Source: Lujinxingia vulgaris (lineage in GTDB: Bacteria > Myxococcota_A > Bradymonadia > Bradymonadales > Bradymonadaceae). Taken from it: DNA of 35,874 nucleotides. How positions within the stretch are numbered: the first letter of the stretch is position 1; the number at the start of each line of letters is the position of its first letter. Below the pieces are notes generated by a model. It saw only the letters and a list, made by a program, of their open reading frames with translations, was not told the origin of the DNA and did not search any database. Shown piece after piece: positions 1 through 7,242 of the stretch. A program made the translations under genes and the position numbers. The stretch spans positions 1 to 35,874 of the forward strand of contig NZ_VOSL01000136.1 of assembly GCF_007997005.1 (NCBI RefSeq), given 5' to 3'.

Positions 1-2
1 AG

Positions 3-212
3 GTCGAGAGCGCGCCGACCCTGGCGATGCCCGCGCCGGTCAGTGGCGCCCAGCCGGCAGGGAGCGGGGTGGCCGCGGCCGCCGCCGCCCAGCCCGCGCA
101 ACCCGCCAAAACCAACGACTCCACGCGCACGATCATCACTGTCGTCATCGGACTGGCTTCATTTATCTTCCTGGTGCTGGTGGCCATCATCGGCTACCTG
201 CTCACCCGCTAG
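3..212 (+). CDS. C-terminal fragment of a single-pass membrane protein (5' end outside window)
   Basis: The frame is open from the first bases of the window to a TAG at 210-212, so the gene very probably begins upstream. An internal ATG at 27 is possible but has no ribosome binding site. What is visible is an Ala/Pro/Gln-rich low-complexity linker followed by one strongly hydrophobic helix (about 20 residues, ending GYLLTR) right at the C-terminus, giving a tail-anchored topology with the bulk of the protein in the cytoplasm. The ABC transporter set starts 61 bp downstream on the same strand, so the genes may be co-transcribed. The N-terminal domain is not in the window and no function can be assigned. 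Confidence 0.6.
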   Translation, partial: VESAPTLAMPAPVSGAQPAGSGVAAAAAAQPAQPAKTNDSTRTIITVVIGLASFIFLVLVAIIGYLLTR

Positions 213-273
213 ACGCGCCAGCCGCAACCCGAAGGCGCCGCGTGCGCTTGACCACCGACCGGGGGCTTTTTCC

Positions 274-1209
274 GTGCTCTTTCGACTCGATAACGTCCAG
301 AAGGACTACAGGGGCTTCGCCGCGCTCAAAGGCATCAGCTTTGAGCTGGAGTCCAACGCGGTGGGCCTGCTTGGCCCCAACGGGGCGGGCAAATCCACCC
401 TCATCAAGGCGCTCTTAGGTCTGATCCCCATCAACGGCGGCAGCGCCGAGGTGCTGGGGATGCGTCTTCCTCAAGACGCCCGCGCCATCCGCCGCGCGGT
501 GGGCTACATGCCTGAGAACGACTGCTATTTGCCCTACATGACCGCCGTCGACTACGTCAGCTTCAACGGCCAGCTCTGCGGGCTGCCTAAAAGCGAGGCG
601 TTCCGGCGAGCCCACGAAGTTTTGTATTATGTGGGGCTTGGCGAGGCCCGCTACCGCCAGCTCGGCGGCTTCTCCACCGGCATGAAGCAGCGCGCCAAGC
701 TCGCCCAGGCCCTTGTGCACGGCCCCAGGCTGCTCTTTCTCGATGAGCCCACCAACGGCCTCGATCCGAAAGGCCGCGACGAGATGCTGGAGCTGATCGA
801 AGATGTGCGCGAGCGCGATGTGCGCGTGGTGCTCTCCACCCACCTTTTGCCCGACGTCGAGAAGATCTGCGACAGCGTGGTCATGCTCAACCAGGGCGCG
901 CTTGTGCACGTGGGCTCGCTGGCCGAGCTGCAGAAGAGCGACGATCCGGTCATTGAAGTGGGCACCCGCGATGAGAACGAGCGCTTTGCGAAACTTCTCA
1001 CCGAGGCGGGCTTCGGCGTGGAGCAGGCCGGCATGCACCTCAAGGTGCGCTTAAGCGGCGCGCAGAGCGCCGAGGAGCTGGTGCGCCTGGCCGTCGACCA
1101 TAAGGTGCAGCTTCGTCACTTCTTACCCCAGCGCCTCACCCTGGAGACGGCCTTTCTGGCGCTCCTCGACCAGGAGACCTCCCGGGCGCGCCCGGAGCTC
1201 GGTGCGTAA
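274..1209 (+). CDS. ABC-2 type transporter ATP-binding protein (first pair)
   Basis: Cytoplasmic ATPase of an export-type ABC system. From the GTG at 274 (a GGGGG tract lies about 8 nt upstream) the protein has 311 residues. The frame is open further upstream to 43, but that part is Pro/Arg-rich and reads as out-of-frame translation of the preceding gene. Walker A GPNGAGKST is at about residues 34-42, an ABC signature variant FSTGMKQR near 130, and Walker B LLFLDEPTNGLDP near 153. A C-terminal extension of about 80 residues follows the H-loop STHLL, as in NatA/CcmA/NosF-like ATPases. The partner permease begins 27 bp downstream. Similarity to NosF is only at family level; no nosD or nosZ is present, so the substrate is unknown. 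Confidence 0.9.
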   Translation: MLFRLDNVQKDYRGFAALKGISFELESNAVGLLGPNGAGKSTLIKALLGLIPINGGSAEVLGMRLPQDARAIRRAVGYMPENDCYLPYMTAVDYVSFNGQLCGLPKSEAFRRAHEVLYYVGLGEARYRQLGGFSTGMKQRAKLAQALVHGPRLLFLDEPTNGLDPKGRDEMLELIEDVRERDVRVVLSTHLLPDVEKICDSVVMLNQGALVHVGSLAELQKSDDPVIEVGTRDENERFAKLLTEAGFGVEQAGMHLKVRLSGAQSAEELVRLAVDHKVQLRHFLPQRLTLETAFLALLDQETSRARPELGA

Positions 1210-1236
1210 CGCCCCTCCCCTCAACGGTTCTTACCT

Positions 1237-2097
1237 ATGTCGATCCGCGATCAGCAGTATACCCGCTACGAAGGTCCCATCGTCGAGCGTTTTGCCTGGT
1301 GGACCATCGCCTGGATCTCGCTGCGCACCTACTGGCGTTTCTGGCGCACCAAGCTGGTGGTGCTGGGAAGTTGGCTCATCCCGCTGATCTTCGGGGTGCT
1401 CATCGTTGGCGAGTATGCGATGCGCTCGCAGCTCGGCCAGATGGGCGCAGCCGAGGCCCCGGGCCGCGGGCCGGTGGTGATCTTTTTGCAATTTGAGGTC
1501 TTCGCCCTGGCGCTGGTCTATGTGGCCAACGGCTGCGGCATCATCAGCGACGACCTGCGCCACCGCACCGTGCAGCTCTACTTCTCCAAACCCATCAGCC
1601 GATTTGACTACGCGTTTGGCAAGTTCCTCTGCCTCTTTATGCTGGGGACGCTGACCGCGATCGTGCCGGCGATCCTCTTGAGCGGGCTGCGCGTGGCCTT
1701 CTTCGCCTCGACCGAATACGCCGGCCAGGTCGCCGCGCTGCACGCTGTGGGCGTGCTGATGGCAGCAGGCCTTGTGGCGGTGATGAGCGCGATGGTGGTG
1801 GGGTTGAGCAGCCTGACCAGCCGCACCGGATACGCGGTGCTCGGCTGGCTCGGCGCGATCATCGTGCCGCTGATCCTGCACGCGATCTTCGGCACGGTCA
1901 GCGGCGGACACGCCGCCGCCGCGCTCTTCAGCCTCACCGGCAACCTCACGCTTCTGGGCCAGGCCCTGCTCGAAGGCGGGCCGGAGTTTCCAGAGACGGT
2001 GCCGATGTGGGCCCCCTTCCTCGTGACGCTGGGGCTGGGAGGTGCGGGCATCGCCGCGCTTGGCCACCGCGTCAGCCGCCTGGAGGGCATCGCCTGA
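1237..2097 (+). CDS. ABC-2 type transporter permease (first pair)
   Basis: Inner-membrane permease of 286 residues with about six hydrophobic segments. The N-terminal half contains the pattern typical of ABC-2 permeases of the NosY/GldF type: a cytoplasmic loop with D-D-L-R-H-R-T-V followed by Y-F-S-K-P-I-S-R and a Gly-Lys before the next helix. It follows its ATPase by 27 bp and precedes a second ATPase by 55 bp on the same strand, which supports one operon of two ATPase/permease pairs. The ribosome binding site before the ATG is weak. Substrate is not predictable from sequence; export of a lipid, peptide or maturation factor are all compatible. Confidence 0.85.
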   Translation: MSIRDQQYTRYEGPIVERFAWWTIAWISLRTYWRFWRTKLVVLGSWLIPLIFGVLIVGEYAMRSQLGQMGAAEAPGRGPVVIFLQFEVFALALVYVANGCGIISDDLRHRTVQLYFSKPISRFDYAFGKFLCLFMLGTLTAIVPAILLSGLRVAFFASTEYAGQVAALHAVGVLMAAGLVAVMSAMVVGLSSLTSRTGYAVLGWLGAIIVPLILHAIFGTVSGGHAAAALFSLTGNLTLLGQALLEGGPEFPETVPMWAPFLVTLGLGGAGIAALGHRVSRLEGIA

Positions 2098-2152
2098 TGG
2101 CCCACGCCCCTGACCTGACTTCCCAATCTGCACTCTTTGCGACGAGGCGCTG

Positions 2153-3157
<1,005 letters not shown>

Positions 3158-3189
3158 CCCATCTTCTCTTCGCTCCCGACGAGCCTGCC

Positions 3190-3990
3190 ATGAGCACAAC
3201 CTCTCTACCGGCCCGCAACTTCGGCGTGGTGCGCCAGGCCACAAGCCTCTTCGCGCTGGATTTTGGTCGCCAGCTTCGCGCCCGAAAGACCTTTGTGCTG
3301 CTCGCCGTGCAGCTTCTGCCGGTGCTCGTGGCCCTGGCCTACGTGGCCTTTGGCGAGCTCGACGGGATGACGATGTTCCGCAACAGCCTGGAGTCGGTGT
3401 ACCTGCCTTTTCTCGTGCCTCTGGCCGCGCTCTACTTCGGCGGCCCCTCGGTGGTCGATGAGATTGAGGGGCGCACCATCACGTATTTGACCCTTCGCCC
3501 GATCCCGCGGGCGATCCTCTACCTCTCCAAGCTCAAGAGCGCGATGCTCAGCGCCACGCTGGTGAGCGGGCTCCCCATCGTGCTGCTCTTTGTGGTGTGC
3601 GCGGCGAGCTCGGGGGAGTTTGGGTCGGAGCTGGGGACGCTGGGGCAGATGCTGGGTGCCGCGGCCGTGGGCGCGGTGACCTACACCGCGCTCTTCGCCA
3701 TGCTGGCGGTGATCTTCTCGTCGAGCCTTCTGCTGGGCATCATCTACTACGTGGTGGTGGAGATGATGGTGGCGGCCATCCCGGTGGTGGAGCTGGCCAG
3801 CGTGAAGTTCCACGTGCGCACGATTGCCGGGCTTCAGGGGGCCGACCGTGCGGGCTGGCTCGACAAGCTCATCCTGGATGAGCCGCTGAACTTTGAGTGG
3901 TGGTTCGGGCTTCTGGTGGCCGGGCTGATCGCGGTGCTGGCCACCGCGGCGGCCACCGCGATCTTTCGCGAGAAGCAGTTTCACGTCTGA
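3190..3990 (+). CDS. ABC-2 type transporter permease (second pair)
   Basis: Inner-membrane protein of 266 residues with about six hydrophobic stretches. It carries the same cytoplasmic-loop pattern as the first permease, here E-G-R-T-I-T-Y-L followed by L-R-P-I-P-R and a lysine before the next helix, which identifies the NosY/GldF-like ABC-2 group. It ends the rightward operon: the next gene is convergent and its stop lies only 14 bp away, with no clear terminator hairpin between them. The proximity to nitric-oxide-related genes invites comparison with the NosFY maturation transporter, but the convergent arrangement gives no evidence of joint expression. Confidence 0.85.
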   Translation: MSTTSLPARNFGVVRQATSLFALDFGRQLRARKTFVLLAVQLLPVLVALAYVAFGELDGMTMFRNSLESVYLPFLVPLAALYFGGPSVVDEIEGRTITYLTLRPIPRAILYLSKLKSAMLSATLVSGLPIVLLFVVCAASSGEFGSELGTLGQMLGAAAVGAVTYTALFAMLAVIFSSSLLLGIIYYVVVEMMVAAIPVVELASVKFHVRTIAGLQGADRAGWLDKLILDEPLNFEWWFGLLVAGLIAVLATAAATAIFREKQFHV

Positions 3991-4004
3991 GGGCTGCCTC
4001 GGAC

Positions 4005-4403
4005 TCACCCCTCCCCAAACGCTTTGACCCGCGGCCAGGCGTTCACGCCGAAGCTCAGCGCCGCGAAAGCCTGCAGCGCCCAGCCCACCGTCTGCAGCCC
4101 CGCAACCGCCATGACCACACCGATGTTAAGCGCGGCGATAGCAGCGAGCATCGCCACATCGCTTCCGCGCTCGGTGCGCGCGCCGAAGGTGGGCAAGATC
4201 CAGTAGGCCACACCCATCACAAGCTGCACCGTCCAGCCGAAGAGGAGCGTGTGGTGGTGGACGCGTAAGAGCTCCGCGCTGCCCAGGCCGCCCAGCGGAA
4301 GGATCGTAGGTCCCTTATTGGCGAGCAGCAACGCGCCGGCGCTCAACCCGACCACCAGGTGCAGGATCGCCAGACGCAACGCACGAATGGAGAGCGGTGC
4401 CAT
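4005..4403 (-). CDS. Small 4-TM membrane protein resembling a fragment of heme-copper oxidase subunit I (copy B)
   Basis: The chosen ATG (4403-4401) overlaps the TGA of the upstream gene as TGATG and is preceded by a GGGAGGG tract, giving 132 residues. An in-frame extension to 4508 would lie inside the upstream gene. There are four hydrophobic segments. The second begins with three consecutive histidines (residues 49-51) followed by G-W-T-V-Q and G-V-A-Y-W-I-L-P, a layout like the heme-ligand helix of NorB/cbb3-type subunit I. It is clearly paralogous to the adjacent gene: both share GWxxQ, GVAxW, an LNxG helix and a C-terminal WPRxK. Full oxidase subunits are above 450 residues, so this cannot be a complete enzyme. 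A heme- or copper-binding role next to NnrS is an inference. Confidence 0.75.
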   Translation of the reverse strand: MAPLSIRALRLAILHLVVGLSAGALLLANKGPTILPLGGLGSAELLRVHHHTLLFGWTVQLVMGVAYWILPTFGARTERGSDVAMLAAIAALNIGVVMAVAGLQTVGWALQAFAALSFGVNAWPRVKAFGEG

Positions 4404-4867
4404 CAGCCCTCCCCGGCGCGCGTTTGTTTCTTGCGCCGCGCTCGCTCGGCTTTCGGGTCTTTGATCCGCGGCCAGATCGCGGCCCCAAAAGCCAACCCGC
4501 CGACCCACTGCGCGACGGCCGAGACGACCAGCAATCCCCCGAAGATCCCGACCTCATCCGGCGCGCGAAGCACCATCATCGGCTCGGCGATCGCCCGCAA
4601 CACAAGCCCCAGGTTCAGCCCCACCAGGCTCGTCCACCCCAGCCACTCCGGCCCCCGGGGCTGCTCTTTGCTCCATTTCGGGAAGAGCCACAGCGCCACC
4701 CCGACGATGCACTGGGTGACCCAGCCCACCATAAAGAGATGCAGGTAGGTCGGCAGCAGGAGCGCCGACCAGGCTCCGCCCGCCACGGCCAGCGCCGCGG
4801 CCACGAGCATCGCCAGCACAAAATAGACGAGCCCCAGCTTCAAAAAGATTCGGCTCAATGTGGGCAT
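4403..4867 (-). CDS. Small 4-TM membrane protein resembling a fragment of heme-copper oxidase subunit I (copy A)
   Basis: The ATG at 4867-4865 has a GGAGG 8 nt upstream and is preferred to an ATG at 4909 that lacks one; the product is 154 residues. Four predicted membrane helices are seen. The second carries Y-L-H-L-F-M-V-G-W-V (His43) and G-V-A-L-W-L-F-P, resembling the first heme-ligand helix of cbb3/NO-reductase catalytic subunits. The third has L-N-L-G, and the C-terminus ends in W-P-R-I-K and a charged tail. It shares this pattern with the next gene, with which it is translationally coupled. The other conserved His ligands of a real oxidase subunit are missing. Possible roles are a heme-binding partner or sensor for NnrS, or a membrane scaffold. 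Confidence 0.75.
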   Translation of the reverse strand: MPTLSRIFLKLGLVYFVLAMLVAAALAVAGGAWSALLLPTYLHLFMVGWVTQCIVGVALWLFPKWSKEQPRGPEWLGWTSLVGLNLGLVLRAIAEPMMVLRAPDEVGIFGGLLVVSAVAQWVGGLAFGAAIWPRIKDPKAERARRKKQTRAGEG

Positions 4868-4924
4868 ACAAGGCGCCTCCAACCTCAACAGATAAACCAA
4901 CATTATCAACCACTTAAACCACCC

Positions 4925-5419
4925 TCAAACAAGCCAGGGCCGCGCGACCATCGTGGCGAGTATGACGATGACGATGACGAGCACACCGGTGATGCGCCCC
5001 TGCCATGCGGCCATGGTGCGGTAGCGTGCGGCCTGTGCCGCAGACTCACTCTGTGAGGCGCGCGGCCCCACAAAGAAGTCATGCGTCAGGCTCAGCAGCA
5101 GCATCAGTGTGACCAGACCGAGTTTCAGGCTGAGCACCCGGGTATGCGGCGCCTGGAAGAAGGAAAGATCGGTGAGGTTGGCCCAGCGCGCCCCCCAGAA
5201 GTACATCATGAAAGAGCCGCTCAGCACCAACCACCCCAGGCTTGCCCACCCCACGCGCTGAAAGCGTCGGCCGATGGCCGAGGTCACCCGCACGCGCATC
5301 TTCGGCTCCAGCGTGCGGGCTACCGGGATGGCCACCAGCGCCATGAAGAGAACCCCGCCCACCCAGATGGTGGCCGCGATGACGTGGGTGGCCACGGCTA
5401 CCTTGTAAATCATCTCCAT
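4925..5419 (-). CDS. CopD-like/DUF2214-like 4-TM membrane protein
   Basis: Inner-membrane protein of 164 residues with four hydrophobic segments. The N-terminal helix contains a histidine followed by A-A-T-I-W-V-G-G, the signature start of CopD-domain and related heme/copper membrane proteins; a second His-containing segment is L-T-H-D-F-F-V-G-P. Three ATG codons lie within 12 nt (5422, 5419, 5413). AGGAGG at 5430-5425 is 5 nt from the second, which I choose, and only 2 nt from the first. The nnrS stop codon lies just upstream, so the genes are tightly coupled. The family handles copper or binds b-type heme; here it most likely supports copper or heme supply to the nitrite/NO system. Confidence 0.8.
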   Translation of the reverse strand: MEMIYKVAVATHVIAATIWVGGVLFMALVAIPVARTLEPKMRVRVTSAIGRRFQRVGWASLGWLVLSGSFMMYFWGARWANLTDLSFFQAPHTRVLSLKLGLVTLMLLLSLTHDFFVGPRASQSESAAQAARYRTMAAWQGRITGVLVIVIVILATMVARPWLV

Positions 5420-5429
5420 CATCGCCTCC

Positions 5430-6671
5430 TCATCCCGGCCGGCCGTCGACCCGGGGGCGCGTGAGCACCGGCAGGTACACCACCGCGTAGATCAAAAAGG
5501 CCACCGCCCACAACGCAGCCGAGAAGCTCACAAAACCCACGTAATAACCCGGCCAGGCGCCGGCGAGTAGCGCCGGGGCGATCATGGGGAGGAAGGTGCG
5601 GCCGAGCGCCGCCACGCCCAGAAGCGCAAAGGCCCAGCCCAGCGAGGCGTGCGCCTTAAGCGGGCGCCCGGTATGCCCCAGGGCCACGCGCGCCATCATG
5701 CCTAAGGTGAGCATGCCCACCGCGCCGACGGTGATGGCGTGGGTGGCCATCGCCGACGAGACCTGGGGCCAGAGGTAAGCGGCCGCGCGCAGCAAAAATC
5801 CCACGCCGATCCAGGCGTGGCCGGCGTGCAGCACCCACAGGAGTGGCACCTTGAGCGTGGCGCGCGTGCCCCAGCCGACCATCCGGGCGATGACAGCCAC
5901 GCCGGCCAGCGCTGAGCTTGCGATGGCGACCCAACGCAAACTTTGCGCACCGAGCCCCAGCGCGATCTGCGAGGCGATGCTCAGCCCCACAAATGTAACA
6001 AGCGCCTTCTCCAGCCAGGTCGGCTTACGCACGGCTACGCCCGTGGCGTTGCTGGTAAACATCGGGATGACGCGCCCGCCGACGACCAGCATCATCACCA
6101 CGACGAGATCCAGACTGGCGAGGAGCCAGAGGCGTTCGCCACCAACAGGCGCACCGAGCGAAGCGAGGTGCATCAGGAGGTTCATTACAAAGAGCGCGCC
6201 GAGCATCGCGACAAAGGCGTAGTTGCGACGGTTCTTTGTGGCCCGCAGCGGCCGACCGATCGCCACCGCCAGCGCCGGAACGAAGCTCAGATCGAGGATC
6301 GCGCCGAGGATCCCCGGCTCCCACACCCCGCTCATCGCCACGCGCCCGGCCACCCACAGGGCCACCAGCGCCATCAGCCACGGCCCCTGCGCGGTGACGC
6401 CCTTGGTCCAGTTCTGCACCGCCGTGAGCAAAAAGCCCGCGATCACCGCCAGCGCGAAACCAAAGATCATCTCGTGACCGTGCCAGCTCAACGCTGACCA
6501 GCCTGTGGCCACGCTGAGGCCGCGCGCAAAGATCGTCGCCCACCAGGGCACCGCGACCACCGCAAAGATAGCGGCCACCAGAAAGAAGGGCCGAAAGCCG
6601 CAGGCCCACAGCGGGTGGGGGGCACGCGTCGCCGCGGGCGCGTCCGGGGCTAAAAGATCGATCTGAACCAT
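5430..6671 (-). CDS. nnrS: NnrS family heme- and copper-containing membrane protein
   Basis: Polytopic inner-membrane protein of 413 residues with about twelve hydrophobic helices, the usual NnrS size. Family hallmarks are seen: H-P-L-W-A-C-G-F-R-P-F-F near residues 19-30, the W-H-G-H-E-M-I-F-G-F block at 63-72, G-G-R-V-I-P-M-F-T-S-N, H-A-G-H-A-W-I-G, and a late T-H-A-I-T-V-G-A-x-G helix ending A-L-G-H-T-G-R. NnrS is known to bind heme and copper and to protect cells from nitric oxide damage in denitrifiers and pathogens. The start ATG 6671-6669 has GAGGTG 4 nt upstream; a longer frame to 6947 is Arg-rich and falls over the operator region. First gene of the leftward operon; a 15-bp palindrome lies about 40 bp upstream. 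Confidence 0.93.
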   Translation of the reverse strand: MVQIDLLAPDAPAATRAPHPLWACGFRPFFLVAAIFAVVAVPWWATIFARGLSVATGWSALSWHGHEMIFGFALAVIAGFLLTAVQNWTKGVTAQGPWLMALVALWVAGRVAMSGVWEPGILGAILDLSFVPALAVAIGRPLRATKNRRNYAFVAMLGALFVMNLLMHLASLGAPVGGERLWLLASLDLVVVMMLVVGGRVIPMFTSNATGVAVRKPTWLEKALVTFVGLSIASQIALGLGAQSLRWVAIASSALAGVAVIARMVGWGTRATLKVPLLWVLHAGHAWIGVGFLLRAAAYLWPQVSSAMATHAITVGAVGMLTLGMMARVALGHTGRPLKAHASLGWAFALLGVAALGRTFLPMIAPALLAGAWPGYYVGFVSFSAALWAVAFLIYAVVYLPVLTRPRVDGRPG

Positions 6672-6704
6672 GCTCACCTCGAAGTCAGTAGATCTGCGCG
6701 ACAC

Positions 6705-6719
6705 GCGCAACTTTTGCGT
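6705..6719. promoter_or_regulatory. Putative operator, nnrS-proximal copy of GCGCAA-N3-TTGCGC
   Basis: The sequence reads GCGCAACTTTTGCGT: a perfect CGCAA-CTT-TTGCG palindrome with one mismatch at the outermost base. It sits centred 41 bp upstream of the nnrS start codon, where it would overlap the promoter or leader. The same element with the identical CTT centre occurs at 6930-6944, so chance is an unlikely explanation. It does not match the FNR/DNR box (TTGAT-N4-ATCAA), NorR (GTCA-N7-TGAC) or the AT-rich NsrR site. Confidence 0.65.
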
Positions 6720-6918
6720 ACCAGTTCGTCTCAACCTCCCTGCTCGCAAGTTCTGTACCGGCCTCGAGCATGTGTCTTGAAAGTGCGCCCGCACACCTCC
6801 TCCCGAAAACCACATTTCCCACTGAAACAACGACGCAATCCACCTCAATCGCCGACCGCGCACCCCTCGCTGCACCCCTGAATTTTGCACCAAACCCCAC
6901 GCGCGTTTTAGAACTCCG

Positions 6919-6944
6919 GCGCAAGAATTGCGCAACTTTTGCGC
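6919..6944. promoter_or_regulatory. Two overlapping operator-like palindromes GCGCAA-N3-TTGCGC
   Basis: Site one (6919-6933, centre GAA) and site two (6930-6944, centre CTT) are both perfect 6-3-6 palindromes. They share four bases, so their centres lie 11 bp apart, one helical turn. This phasing puts two dimeric regulators on the same DNA face. A weaker relative, CGCA-N5-TGCG, follows at 6949-6961. The array lies about 300 bp before nirK and 260 bp before nnrS, suiting an activator or repressor of the nirK-side promoter. Confidence 0.7.
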
Positions 6945-7039
6945 CACACGCAGCTCTTGCGGGGCACGTCCTGCGCCTCATCCGGGAGGATCGGCACCTC
7001 TTACGACCCCGGGAAGAAATTTCTGCGTTTGTAATATGC

Positions 7040-7059
7040 CGTAAAGTCCAGAATTTACG
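7040..7059. promoter_or_regulatory. 20-bp inverted repeat CGTAAA-N8-TTTACG in nirK leader
   Basis: Six-base arms separated by eight bases, in an AT-richer patch 184 bp before nirK. It differs from the GCGCAA palindromes, so it could be a second regulator's site or simply an RNA hairpin. A TAATAT sequence just upstream (7032-7037) might be a -10 element; no matching -35 is obvious. Confidence 0.4.
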
Positions 7060-7084
7060 CGGCCCTTAACCTCCTGGTCAGTTT

Positions 7085-7113
7085 TGCCACACGGGAACTT
7101 CCCACCGGTGGCA
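7085..7113. promoter_or_regulatory. Nested hairpin in nirK leader
   Basis: Outer arms TGCCAC (7085-7090) and GTGGCA (7108-7113) enclose an 11-bp palindrome GGGAA-C-TTCCC (7093-7103). If transcription starts near the upstream palindromes this lies in the 5' untranslated RNA, about 130 nt before the start codon. It lacks a U-tract and does not mask the ribosome binding site. It may be a protein-binding site or an RNA stabiliser. Confidence 0.35.
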
Positions 7114-7242
7114 TAGCTCTGGCACTACCTCGGGGCGTATCAGACGCTCCTCCCGACAGGAGCCCTGGCGACGGGCCTCGCCAGCACACGTCAGGCCCCC
7201 GGCGCCCGATGACCGCGCTACAGATCGCAATGGAGGTTGGCC

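Larger units (their letters stand above)
6672..7242. promoter_or_regulatory. 571-bp divergent control region between nnrS and nirK
   Basis: No convincing gene fits here; open frames are short and lack ribosome binding sites. The stretch is less GC-rich than its surroundings (notably about 6785-6945 and 7015-7060). It contains three 15-bp palindromes of one type, a separate 20-bp inverted repeat, and a nested hairpin 130 bp before nirK, each listed separately. The layout implies two promoters firing away from each other and a 5' leader of up to about 200-300 nt on the nirK side. I could not identify convincing -35/-10 pairs. Confidence 0.7.

Noticed and set aside
6672-6947. N-terminal extension of NnrS by 92 residues
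   Set aside because: The extension is Arg-rich, unlike any NnrS, covers the operator palindromes, and the ATG at 6671 has its own ribosome binding site.
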